Below, in pieces: positions 11,873 to 25,445 of a DNA stretch of 64,000 nt. Location: the NCBI GenBank assembly GCA_037501455.1, contig CM074859.1, forward strand, positions 89,672,894 through 89,736,893, written 5' to 3'. This stretch comes from Lantana camara (lineage: Eukaryota; Streptophyta; Magnoliopsida; Lamiales; Verbenaceae). The position numbers and the translations under genes are program-made. The notes under the pieces are model-generated. The model ran no database searches, was not told the DNA's origin, and was given only the letters and a program-made list of their open reading frames with translations. Positions within the stretch are counted from its first letter, which is position 1. Every line of letters begins with the position of its first letter.

Positions 11873-12933
11873 TAATGTGTCAGAAAAGGAGGGAAATGCA
11901 ATTACAGAGAATATTAATTTTATTTTTTTATTTTCGTATTTTAGTATCCGTTAATTAGTGTGTGAAATTTGGTGTCAAAATCTTCGCCGATGTTGCAGCG
12001 GTTGGACGAGAGGGACTCACGTGTGGTTTTTGGTGGAGCTTCTTTCATTCCTTTTGCCTCGCAATAAAGTAAGCAACAAATGATGAAATAATCATTTATT
12101 TTATTTATTTTTTGCTTATTTTTCTAATTGATAACACTGAAGCCATAATTTTGTAAAGGGTTCCATCTCGTGCAAAATTTGATCGATAAATTTATAGTCC
12201 CTAGTTCCATTGTAAGCACCCAAGAGGGTGGAACAAATTCAAACCCCTTAACAGGCAAATAATATACTTTGGACAATTCAACTACTAGAGAAGAAAGTAA
12301 ATTAATAGGAAAGATAATTATTATTATTACATCTGAACTGTTGCGTTTTTTTTGTATAAAAGGCTACATTTATAATATACCACCATCTAATTTTTTTTTA
12401 TTGAAATTTTATTGGGCTTGGTTAAAAAACAGCTGATTTTGGTTAAAAATAGCTGATATGACTTTTTTTTTAACCAAAACCATTAAAAAAATTATATTAC
12501 AAATGCAAACATGTGACACAGTTTGTTTTTACATAAAATTATATCACAAATGCAAACATTTGAGACAGTTTGTACAAGGCAACAATCCAAATGTCAAAAA
12601 CTCATTCTCTCTTAATACAAAATTGAAAAATCTCATAAGATGTAATGCAACTGTCCTAATTTTATTTACCAAAACTTGAAATAAAATTAATTATCAAGTA
12701 AATTAAACTGATCCCAGAAGGGAAAGTTCACTATATCTTCCAGAAAAATGCCTTGATCAAAATCTTTAAAGATAATTAAATCCAGAAAAAGCTTGGCAGT
12801 TTCTTTCAATAAATGAAAATCTATCATCATGGTCGTCCAAAATATATTGAACAAAGCAAACAAGGATAAAGCAAAAATTCTCTCACAGCAAACAATAATG
12901 ATAATTCCCTCAAAGAGGACCAAAATTGGAAGA
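11873..12933. other. Intergenic and 3' flank of the L18a gene
   Basis: AT-rich, with an imperfect tandem duplication of 'ACATAAAATTATATCACAAATGCAAACAT'-type text at 12488-12560. Nothing gene-like is recognised. The part next to 12934 should be the 3' UTR of the ribosomal protein gene. Confidence 0.4.
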
Positions 12934-14388
<1,455 letters not shown>

Positions 14389-14399
14389 TTTCAATTGAT

Positions 14400-14563
14400 T
14401 CTGATCTCCTCTCACTCTCTCTTTCTCTCCCCTCTCCCTGTGCCCCGCGCGGTTGGAGACGAGTAAGAAGGCCAAATTCAGGGTTTTGTAATCAGAAAAC
14501 CCTAATACTGATGTGGGCCATTATGGCTGTTGGGCCAATTGGGTTTCTTAGTTGGATTGGGCC
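14400..14563 (-). promoter_or_regulatory. Ribosomal-protein type promoter: telo-box plus three site II motifs
   Basis: AAACCCTAA (telo-box) at 14497-14505, and TGGGCC (site II core) at 14514-14519, 14531-14536 and 14558-14563. A GA-rich leader on the sense strand (opposite the CT tract at 14405-14438) precedes the ATG. The telo-box/site II pair is a known arrangement in plant ribosomal protein gene promoters, where TCP-type factors bind site II. A second telo-box-like ACCCTAA near 14330 lies in intron 1. Confidence 0.7.
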
Positions 14564-14569
14564 TCATAA

Positions 14570-15567
14570 ATTTCTTAAATTTTAATTAGTTTTTCTCTAA
14601 TCGACTAAAATAATTAAGAACTATTGTTAAATGCTTTTCACAAAAAATATATATGTTTTAAATGATAAGCACCACAATACTTATTTTTTTTTAAAAAATA
14701 TTAATATAATTTACATGGTTACGTGCATCTTAAAATTTAATTACTTTTTAAACAAAAAAATATATAATTATTTTCTCTATTTATTTAATCACCCATAATT
14801 TTTAGTGAATTTTGTTAAAATTTTTAAAAGCATGTGTGCTTTAATAATCCCGGATTCAATCCCTCTAAAAAAGTGTGTTAAAAAAAAAAGTGTGCTTTGA
14901 TGATTTTTTTTTTTAAGAAAATAAAATGGGATTTCATAGAGGATGCCACCTCAACTGAAATAAAAAAGAAACAATAAACACAAACAAGGTCTAGAGTACA
15001 AAAAAGAAAATACTACTTCCCGTAAATTAAAGCATCTAGACCAAGAGAATCTTCATTAAAATTTTCTTTATCAAAATTTTCGCTATCTCCATCTTTATAA
15101 CTTAAAGGTCAATCCAAGTGAACTTCTCCAGACCAAAATTTCTTTAAAGCTTTAGAGTTTTCACTAGGGTATACAAAAAAAATGTCTTGTTCATGTTTTT
15201 ATTTATCGAATTTACGCGTCTAAAGAGTGTCATTTGTTTGAATGTTTGTGGATCATCTTCCATGATATCCTGAGGTTTCTGTGGCATATAATCTTCAGAG
15301 GAAATTGTTATTTTCGTCCCATAAATTACCTTCTTTTTAATTTTGGTCTCAATCATTAATGATTTGCCAATTTTAGTCCCCTATTGTCTTATTGTTTGCA
15401 AATTTCGTCCCACCAAGCATATTCCGTCAATGATGCTGTCTCAAATAGCATATCCCGTTAACACTATTATCATTTTACTCCTATTCAAAATACTTTATTT
15501 TCAACTAAACCCCACAAAATTAGATACATATACATTAAGACCATATATTTAAAAAAAATACAAAATA
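14570..15567. other. Intergenic DNA up to the retrotransposon nest
   Basis: AT-rich. The stretch 15300-15440 repeats phrases such as 'TTTCGTCCCA' and 'TTTTAGTCCC', typical of a decayed MITE. No gene is recognised. Confidence 0.4.
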
Positions 15568-15572
15568 ATACC

Positions 15573-17459
15573 TGTGACACACCGTATTCTCGGCAATCCA
15601 GGTATGACGTCACAAGAGAGTTTAATTCTGTAATTTCGTGATTTATGTGTTATTCGCATGTTGTACGTGTCAATTTGTATCTTATTTTAAGTATGTGCGC
15701 ATTAGAATTTAATTAAATGTACTTGGACTCAATCGTCCAATATTTGCAAATTAGGAACCTAATTCTAATTAGGGTGTTTTTAGCCTTGCGGCTACCTTGA
15801 GCTTGAGAATTCGAATTTGAATTCTAACCTTATCATTGAGTTCGTTTCGATGATTCGGATTCAATGAATTAACCTTTTATTTTCTAAAGCTGTTTGATCG
15901 CCCTACCGTTTTAAATCCGATCCGAATGGACTGTATACCGTTTGACCCTACGCGATTTGCCCGACCCGTTTCAGCCTTAAAGGGGCTGAAAATATCAGCC
16001 CTCTCTCTCCCCATTTTCACATGCCAGGACCATTCCAAGCTTTGGCTCGAGCTTACCTCGTCCGACTATCCAATCGAAGAACCAAGGTAATCATTGTATT
16101 CTTCTCGTTACATGCTTCGTTTCTACGTGCATTTCGTAGTGTGATTCCATGTCTAAGTGGCTATTTGGGGATGAAGATGAATAGTTCCGGGTTTGGGATT
16201 TCTTGGGTTTGAGCTCATTTCGGGAGCTCTAAGTTGTATTTATGTGACCTACGTGTTATACTTACTTTGTGGTGTTAATTTTGGAGTGTTTCGTGGTCGG
16301 TTGCCTCGGTTTTGGTGTTTTTAATACTGTTCCCGACGCCATGGATGTGCTGCTACGAGCTCGGTCGCGCCCGTGGCCGAATTATGTGTAAAAATGGTCG
16401 CGCTAGCGACCCCCTTTTAAAGGGATTTTCGAGATTGGCTTCCCGGCAGCGACTGGTTTTCTATGTAATTTTATCACGGCCGTGATGGAGTCATACGTGC
16501 TCGGTTTTGGCTGAATTTTTTACTGTAGAAACTTTTTTGAGTCTAGAACATTCTCCAACTGGATTCACCTCAAAATTCATTGTGGTTTGGGAGATGTAAC
16601 CGTTCTAAATTTGTGTCACCACTTTGTCAAAATTCTGCTTTCGTCCAACTTCAAACCTACTCCATTTTCGCCTCGCTTTGAACCACGATTTGAGCTTTAT
16701 ACTATTTGAAAGATCTATGTGTCTAGTTTCATTTCCAAGAAACAAAAATTAATTCCCTTTTTTTAAACTTAAGTTATGATCATTTTCCTACAGCTTGTTT
16801 GTTTTGGAAAATTTCCAGCTTTTGCCCGTTTTTGCTTGGAACCTTTTCTTATGTTCTTCTTCCGCTTTTCTTGCACCTTTTCACCTCCAAACTTGTTCCT
16901 ACTTGTTGTATTATATGTTATGTGTATGCATTTGTTCCTATATTTATTTTCTACAGCTTTATTAGTGTGATTTGTGTTCATACATGAATAAATGCCATCA
17001 TATGCCTTTCGTTTACATTTGTTTGCATTAATTGTGCACATGAACATGCCTTGATGTGTTTTAAGCATATGTTAAGTTATGAAATGCATTCCTTTGTATG
17101 AAATGAGTTTGATTACGAACTTTGCTTATGTATTTGAATCTCTTAAGAGCCTATGCATACGCCGTGCGTCTATGTGGTTCATTTTTTAGTCTAAGTTTCG
17201 TATTCTTATCTTTAGTTTGTTCAGATGCACCTGGGATGGTGTCTCGTTGGTTGTGTTGATTCCGGGGTGGATCATTCTTCGTGTTCAACTTCCGTTGGTG
17301 TAAGGTGAGGTTAGGTTTAAGTTAATCCCTATGAAACGTGCTCGTTTTCCATATATGCGAACTATAACCTTAAGTATAAGTAAATATGTGCAAAATACGT
17401 AAGTTTATGAATTTGCTAAGGCTTTGCAAGTATGATACGCTATGTACAAGCCTATGTAC
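15573..17459 (+). repeat. 5' LTR of element A, first part
   Basis: Begins TGTGACACACCG and matches the 3' LTR from 31616 almost block by block. It has a 196-bp segment (16325-16520, between two TACTGT repeats) that the 3' LTR lacks, and lacks the C-rich stretch present near 32093-32115 of the 3' LTR. A donor-like AAG|GTGAGG lies at 17305. Ends where solo LTR B is inserted. Confidence 0.85.
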
Positions 17460-20400
17460 TGTAACGCCCCGATTTTTCATTTGTACAAGTATGACGTATG
17501 TGTATACCAAATTGCGCGAATTAATTGTTTATAAGTGTTTTGTATATTTAATTTTATATATTAAGTTAAATATTTATATCTTAAGTTTATTTAATATTAA
17601 AATTATGTTAATTAGTTCACATTTATATCTTAATGTTATTAATAATAAATCTATATATTTAATATCGTGCACTTTGATTTAAATTATATTTAATTCGTGT
17701 ACCTTGAATTATATTTTATAAATGAGTTTAATTTTTGGTATTTATTATGGAATATTATGAATTTATAAATGCATTGCTCATGAGTGTTATAAACGCGCTC
17801 CGTTCTTATATGATTTGATATCGAAATTTTGTGAAAATTTAATATGTTGGAGATACACGTGTCATGGATATGAATATATGTTCGTTTCATGTTTTCAGAT
17901 TCATTTGATTAAGTTTTGAATTTATTTTGTTCTTGGAATCCAAATCGGGGGCTAACGAGCAATTAGCGCACCCTTGGTTCCATATGTGATATCTTGAGCT
18001 CGGTAACTCGGAATTGAGTTCCGTCAACTTCGTTGAACTCGTAACGAAAATTGAAGTTTAAAGAACTTAGTCTCATAAGTTTTTAAGATCATTTGAAACC
18101 CCAAAATTCAACCGAAAACCTCAACGGATGCAAAAACTGCCACACTTTACTAAAATGACCATAACTCCCTCAAACCTTGACCAAATTAACCATGGTTGGA
18201 GGCTATGGAACCCCAGTTACACCCACTATCACCCCATGCCCTTTCATAACCGAACCACACTCCTCACTTAGATAAAAGATCAGCTAAAATCCCTGCTACA
18301 GTTCCATTCCTGTAACCCTTGCCATACTTGGAGATTCAAGGCTCAAATCTCTTCCAAACTTCATCCAATCCACAAGGTACGCTTAGGATTATAATATACA
18401 TTCATTTATGATCATTTTGAACCATACATCCCTAATTTTGAGCTTGAATCCATGGAGATTTGAAGGCATGAGTGAATAGTTAGGTTTTAACATAAATTCT
18501 TGATCTCATGCATTCCTTGATGTTTTTAGTTGATTTAAAGCTTGAAAGTGATCATCTTAACTCCCTTATTTCATTTATGATCATGTATTTTGTGGTAGTT
18601 AGCTATTAAATGAGTTTCCATTAATGAACTTGTTAAGAAATTGCATGAAATGATCTTCTTCTTCTCCCTCACGTATTGAACTGCTGTTGCTGCATTTTGG
18701 GACCATTTTTGCTGTCATTTGCTACCTTCTTTTCATCTTGTTGTTGCTGGATTGATGGTTGATTATGTGTGTGAGTTTCTGCCCTATTTTCCTTCCGTTT
18801 GTACCCTGTTTTTGCTGTAAGATGCTGCTGTTAGTTGCTGCCTTCTTCCTTGCTAAGTTGCTGTCAGTTTCCAGTTCATGGCCTGTTTTGCTGCTGATTT
18901 ATGGCCTTAAGTGCTTGCTACCTGTTGCTATGATTTATTGCCATTAGAACAGGGGAAAGCCTTAATTTGAACTGCTGCTTCTCGTCTGTATTGCATCTCC
19001 TCGGCCGGGGAGATTTTGGGCATGAAAGTACTCGGCCGGGGAGCCTTTGTGCAGAAGCTCCGCTGCCCTGCTGTTGCATTTCATTCCTTCTCCTCTGTAA
19101 TTTGTTAAGTGTTTAATTGTTTTCCTATTGCATTGTTGGTGTATGCATTTAATTATATTACGCATGGATTTACATATTAATGCATGTATGTGTTGTGTAT
19201 TTATTTAAGTGTTGTAAATGCATGCAAATGTGTATATATAGTATATAAGAAATGTATGCAGGGTGTTTGTGTAATAATTTATGCATGAATGTGCATGTAT
19301 AGTTACGTACATATATATATATTTATGTATGCATGCATGTTTTGTTATTTGTTAAAATTTGCATGCATGAAATTTAATATTTTATGCATGTTTATATATA
19401 CGTTAATGCTTGCATGGTATTATACGTAGATATATGTTTATTATATATTAAGTATAATTTAATTTAATTGAATTATGGAAATTAAATCGTTACCTATTTC
19501 ATGTTCTCATCTAATTTCCGATCTCGATTTGAACGTATTTATTTGTCTATTCTCTAATTGTAAACGTGTTATAGTACATGATATGATCGTTCTATGAAAT
19601 TCTTGAATTAAATTGTTATGAAATGTGTAAGGATTGAACTTAATGAATATGAACGCTTCCTTGAACGAAGGAATGACTTGTCTATATGCTCTAGATACAT
19701 TAATCGTGCACATGAACATATTCATGACATAACATCATCTCTTATGCATTCATATCATGTTATTTCATTGTCGTGCGTCATACATGGTTCATTTGGAGTC
19801 TTGAGTCTCACGGGTACACCTTATTGTCCTTTGTACAGTTTTCTCCAGGACGGAGACTTGCCGGGTTCATAGGACACTTTCGAGTCTTCTTTTCTTCTTG
19901 GTATTGTTCGGTAAGAAGTGTACAGGTGGGTTTCTCTACTATTTAGTTAAACAACCCTATATACTTCCAATGTGCAAAGATTTCGACCAAAAATTATTAT
20001 ATGTATGTAGAGTCGTTTCAAGAGTAAATGATTGCAACGTAAAGCCTTTATTTTATAAACCCTACCAAATGTTTTGGCGAGAATGAATGAATGAATGCAC
20101 AGAATGGGGCCCAGGGACTTGGTGTGAGTGGCTATCCGGGGAGGCATGGGTCGACGGTGATCCCTCACACTAGTTCTAACCAATGAACGGTGATACCGGA
20201 CCTCGCCAGGAGATTAGCGAGGAATGGGAGCTGAGTGCCACTAGGGGAGTTATGTAACCCCTTTTTCGTCAATGAATGGGTGGTTGGGCCTTGCAAACCC
20301 GTCACTAACCCGGAGGAAGAAGGTGTAAATGATCATGATTGTGCACGAAAGAAAGTAATGCATGAAAAGAAAGAAAGAATGAATGTCTAATGAACTACAC

Positions 20401-21056
20401 AAGGTGTTGGTTGGAGATAATGGGCGCCCACTTGCCGGGCCACAAAAGACCTAATGAAAATTGGTTGTTATAATCCCTTTTGATGATTTCTTTATTTCAC
20501 CCATTTGGGAAATGTTCTAAAAACCTCATTTGGGATTATAGCTTGCATGTGAATGTTTAAATAATGTCTTATATTATACTTATGCCCTGTTTTATACCCA
20601 CCAGTCTCATAAAGACTGAACCCGATTTGTTTTCAGTTTCTTTGCAGGTTTGGAGTGCTAGGAGGGAAGTCGAGTCTGTCAAGTTTATTAGTTAAGTCTG
20701 GGTCACTTCATATGCATTTTGTAACTAGATTGAATTTTACAAGAATAGATGAATGTTGTGATTATGATTATGATTATGAAACTATGTTTATGTATGAATT
20801 CTCGGGAATAGGTCATTGTGCTAGTTGAACCCGTTATTTTGCTTGAATTGGTACTAGATTGTATGTTATGCTTTCGCATTTATCATTTATCTTTGTTCTT
20901 TATTGTTTGGTTGCGAAAGTCTAGTTCCCGCCTAGCCTTATGAGTGAGTGAGTCCCCGTTCGCTGTGAGCTGGGTTCATGTATGGATTTTCCATTTCATG
21001 TGTGAATCGGGCTCATAGTGCGGGGGATGTGGTGCCTTTCTGGTTGGGGTGCTACA
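17460..21056 (+). mobile_element. Solo LTR B (gypsy type), inserted in the 5' LTR of A
   Basis: Runs from TGTAACGCCCC to GGGGTGCTACA, 3597 bp, with target duplication TGTAC (17455-17459 and 21057-21061). The host LTR text resumes after it exactly as in the uninterrupted 3' LTR. No internal region, so it is a recombination product. It carries two GGCCGGGGAG palindromes (18995-19014, 19030-19043), hairpin arms CCTCGC/GCGAGG (20201-20222), TATAATCCC/GGGATTATA (20469-20477, 20532-20540) and CAGTCT/AGACTG near 20605, then TTTGCAG and a GCTAGGAGGG block. Confidence 0.92.
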
Positions 21057-22423
21057 TGTACGCTTTTTATGATTTGGTTTGGTTTGGTTCGGTTCGTAAT
21101 GTTTTGCAATGTTTAACCACGCTTCAAAACATGTGCCTCTTATGAGCCGGGAGATACGAGTTAAGGATTTGACACGGAAAGGTATGAATAGCGTGGTGGT
21201 TGCAAGGTAAGGTTTAGTACGTAAGTTAAAGTTTGTTAATGTTAAGTAGCGGGTTAAGTTTCTTATGTTATGTAATGTAATGTTTTGCATTTGAGTAATG
21301 GGCCTCGGAGTTGTGGGTAAGGGAGACCTGGGTCGGCCATGGGGTCGCAGGTTATGACCCCTGTACACATCTCCAAAATTAGTTCAGATTACCCCTAATC
21401 TAGGAGGTTTGGTGAGTGACGGAGATCTTGAGGGTTTGGAGTGGCTTGCACTCCCCTCACCTGAAATGGATGGTTTGGGTCGCACAACCCTTCCATCACC
21501 GGAGAAGGACGTATGTTAGTTATGTAAGCTACGTTTTAATGTGATTTATTATGTATGATTAGTTGGACGAGCCCAGGATGGGACTAGGTACTCGTACCCG
21601 CCGAGTTTTGTATGTATGCTCTGTTAAAGTTCGTGAAACGGGGATAGACTTAAAATTAAGATAAAATATGGATCTCCTTGAAAGTATAAGTTAAGATATG
21701 AAAAGTTCTGACAAGATTTGATACGATAAGTATGTTTTGTTATGATTTGATACGTATGAATTTTGTTAAGTTAAGTTTTGTTCCATTTTGATAAGAATCC
21801 TTATATGTATGTATCACGGGCAAAGTTTGGTGTGCAAAAACTATCCCAGGGTTCACGAACCGTGTGTGATTTAATGTGCTTTGCTCCTTATACGTATGTA
21901 GCGTGTGTGGGTAGCCCCTCACTCAGTCTGTGTGACTGACCCCTCTCCCCTTTTGTTTTTAGTGTGCAGGTTTGCGTGGACTCCGAGCTAGGCGGAGTCT
22001 GTCGAGTCTTTTGTCAAGTTTGAGTCCTTGCATACGCACTTTTGTAGTTGTATAAATCTGAACATTGTATGTATATTTTATGATTTATTTTGATATGATA
22101 TATTTCGGGACAGGCTTCTAGGAAACAGTTTGAACCTGTTTGCATTTATGATTTATGATAATATTCGGGATTAGGTATCTATGCTAGTTGAACCCCTCAC
22201 CTGCTTCTTGTGATTCATTATCGAAATATATGTATCGCTTCCGCATATGTATTCGTTTTTTTGTTGGTTTGTTTAAATCGCAGGGTCTACATTCCGCCTA
22301 CCTTAGGTGTGTATCAGTCGGTCTCCCATTCGCCTCTGCTTGGTTCATGTACGGGTTTCCCATCTTGTATGTGGATTGGGTTAGGTGCGAGGGATGTGGT
22401 GATCCACTGTGCGGGGTGCTACA
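21057..22423 (+). repeat. 5' LTR of element A, second part
   Basis: Continues the LTR interrupted at 17459 and ends GCGGGGTGCTACA. Contains hairpin arms GATGG/CCATC (21469-21473, 21493-21497), CAGTC/GACTG near 21927, the tract ending TGTGCAG (21967-21969 is CAG) and GAGCTAGGCGG. Same content as 56367-57513. Confidence 0.85.
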
Positions 22424-22431
22424 TCCTAAAG

Positions 22432-22443
22432 TGGTCCAGAGTC
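22432..22443 (+). other. Degenerate primer binding site of element A
   Basis: TGGTCCAGAGTC, eight bases after the 5' LTR, is a mutated form of TGGTATCAGAGC, the initiator-methionine tRNA primer site seen intact in element H. Confidence 0.6.
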
Positions 22444-22667
22444 GTGTTATGTCGGTCTAAGTCGAATGACATAGGACAATGTGGTTATGTGCTTGCATTT
22501 GCATTGTGATTTTTTATGATATACTTTTGAATACTTATTACTTTGTTGATTTACCTTTCGTGATGCATTGCATTTATCTAATTGCTCTTACTTGATTTAA
22601 TTATGTGTCATCTTCACGTACTAACCGACATGCATAAATCTATGTTATAGTTGTTGAGAATTTCAGG

Positions 22668-22841
22668 ATGCCACCACGTAGATAAGATTTTGGTCAACCA
22701 TCACATCGACATCATTACAATCAAGGGCAAGATCACACCGAGATGCAACCTATGAATCCGATGGCAACCTTATATCGGGACTTCAGAACCTTTAATCCTC
22801 CCCAGTTTAGAGAAGGTGATGATATCCGTGCTGGGAGGTGG
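22668..22841 (+). pseudogene. Start of gypsy gag of element A, broken
   Basis: ATG follows TTTCAGG and gives MPPRR, then a TAA stop at codon 5. The frame continues with a His/Gln-rich stretch and YRDFRTFNPPQFREGDDIRAGRW, parallel to the gag block FQNQCPPKFYKGDDIQAEMW of element H. The sequence then jumps into a copia LTR. The rest of gag-pol of A is not present. Confidence 0.7.
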
Positions 22842-24956
22842 GCCCAGAACAGTAGCAGTCCGGGACCACATTTTAAAATCTTTTATTATAATATAAGTAT
22901 TAAAATATTTCTAAAACATTTTAATACAATAGCGGAAGACTAGCCGGATCTACTCAAGTAAATACATGCAATTGATAATAAATTTTAAATCACTTAAGCA
23001 GATAAATATCTAACATGCAATTAACACTTAAGAGCACATAATTTATCATGCTTAAAATAAAATAACTAAAAAATATTACCGTACTGCAAACATGGCTATC
23101 TAACGACATTTTTTTAGCTCCCGAATTCACCTCCAGAACCCGATACCTGATCTTCTCGTGAAACCGGCAGAGCTTCCCTCCAATGACCCTAGAGAAACCC
23201 TCGGAGTGTGAGCTCTAAAAGTATTTCTCTAAATACTTAGAGAAAACAAACTTTAAACTAGAAAACCCTTTTCAGGGTTTAATCTCCCGAAGTTAGGCGT
23301 TTTATATAAACACCTAATTAAAATTAATTCCAAAATAAATCGGAATTAACTAGGAGAAAAGGGATATGGTTTCAAAGCCGAAGGTTCAGCCAAAACCTTT
23401 CCCAAACTTGTGAATAGAAAAATGAAGGCCAAGACCCCTATTTATAGGGGAAAAACCGAGTGCAAAATGGTAATTTCACATCCCACTTGCGTGTACAACT
23501 TGGATACGAAAACCGAGATGACAACGTTTAAGTCTCGTCGCACATATCCAATGCCACCGAGAACGCGCCCATCGGAGGTCACACGTGTGCGCCGCTCAAC
23601 CACTCGCGGCTAGGGCTTGAGGCTGACGTGGCCTCTTCTGAAGCGGCCACGTGTTTGGGTCGGTCCGACCTGGTCCGACCCTATCGGAGACCCGACCCCT
23701 TGACCCGGTTCAACACAAATCTAGGTCGTTCATTGGCGCTGACGTGGCGTGATCTCGGTCGCACACCTGGCGCGCCATGCGGCCGCCTATTCAGCGCCAC
23801 CTGGGCCCACCTTGCTGATGTGGCGTGACACGTCAGCATTTTTTTTTTCTTAAAAAAAAATTTAAAATTTTATTTTCTCCAAAATAAAATTCCAAGCATT
23901 TCCAACTCTTTGGAACTTGATTTGTTTTCTTAAGACAAATCCCTTGGCTATTTTCAAACACTTTGAAAATTCATTTCTCTTTCTCCTTTTAATATTTTCT
24001 CTTCGGGTTTTCAATTTTGGGGCTTGCAGGGGGACCTGCACGACTAATTAATTTTAGCTCCAAACGGATTAATATATTATCATCTCATGATAATAATTAA
24101 TTACCATTTAACAATATTTAATTCCACTAAATAAATATTGTTGCACTCTAAAATTAATTAAATTATTCACGAATTTCTCGATCTAGAATAATTTCGCATT
24201 TTTCTCCTCCGTGTAGATATCCATGAAAAATAAATTGCAACTACTATCATTTATTTTTCATCTCTAATTTGAAATTTATTGATTCGCCTTAAACTCAAAT
24301 TCTCTGTATGTGAAACACATTCAACATATAACTTCGGTGACGTTATCACGCGAAGTGCTTTGGCCAAAGTCTTAATTCGAACTTTTGCAAATCTATTTCA
24401 AGGATATCTTTTTCCTTCCAGCAAGGCCACAGATTCCTCGATTAATATAACTCTTTAGCATATTTCATGTTGTCACCGAATCATACAAAGTATTTTGGCC
24501 ACCCGTTACCGAGACCTCACTTCAAGTATGTTACAGTGACTAACACTATATGCCTAAAGCCGAAATATTATCAGGATTAAGAGTACAATGCTTCCTGAGA
24601 TTTTATTCATTTTAGATAGCATTATAAAATAAATAATCTCAGTGGTCCAGTTCGATGTTTCCAATCCTATTGAAAATCATCAACGTGTTATAATTGGAAT
24701 CACCATTCCCTATGACGAAAGACAAATCATCTTATATAACCACGTTATAGTCTTGATAAGAACATTCTCTTATCTTACCGACTAGAACTTTAATGACACG
24801 TGATTTCGGTATTCAAAGTCTTTTCCTATGAAACACATTTCATATGAGAATACCACCACACATCATTAATTATTAATATGTGAAATACTCACAACTTGCT
24901 GTAAATTCAGTTTAATTAATTCAACAAATTGAATTTTCAGGGCACTATTCCCAACA
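22839..24956 (-). mobile_element. Copia element G, LTR (reverse orientation)
   Basis: The right edge, reversed, begins TGTTGGGAATAGTGCCCT and abuts a polypurine tract read on the minus strand (GGGCAAGTGGGAGAT at 24957-24971), the same arrangement as in the intact copia at 37659-47768. The left edge is placed where the gag frame of A breaks. About 2.1 kb. The other LTR of G is missing, so no target duplication can be checked. Confidence 0.65.
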
Positions 24957-25445
24957 ATCTCCCACTTGCCCTAAATTTAATTTGGCCGCACATCTAATTC
25001 TTATTTCTCCCACATGAGTGTCAAAACTCGTTTTGCACTCTTTTACGCCAATACTTTGGTGAAGGAATCTACTAGATGTTTCTCTGAGCCAATAACTAGG
25101 AAATCATGAATCTAATACATCTAACTGGCTACTTCTCAAGCTACCATGTATTTAACTTCCATGGCGATGTAAGCAATACAAGTCTGCTTAACATTCTCCA
25201 ATTAATGGTTGCCTTTTCTGGAGTAAAGACGTATTCTGATGTCAAACATCTAGAATACAAATCAGATTGTAAATCCGAGTCTGTGTACTCTCTTGAAATG
25301 AGCTCACCACTGTGGTAGACAAGCATATAATCTCAAGTCCTTCTCAAGTACTCCAATATATGCTTTCACTACTACCTAGTGTCAGATTCTAGGGTTTGAC
25401 TAATATCCGCTGACTTAGACCTATTTCATAATAGGCAGCTGGCCT
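24957..25445 (-). pseudogene. Copia element G, RNase H region remnant
   Basis: On the minus strand the phrases YTDSDLQSDLYSR, TSEYVFTPE and INWRM correspond to the RNase H block YTDSDFQSD..STSGYVFT..AISW of plant copia polyproteins. The frame is broken and residues of the active region are changed. Interrupted at 25445 by solo LTR E and continued at 28599. Confidence 0.7.
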
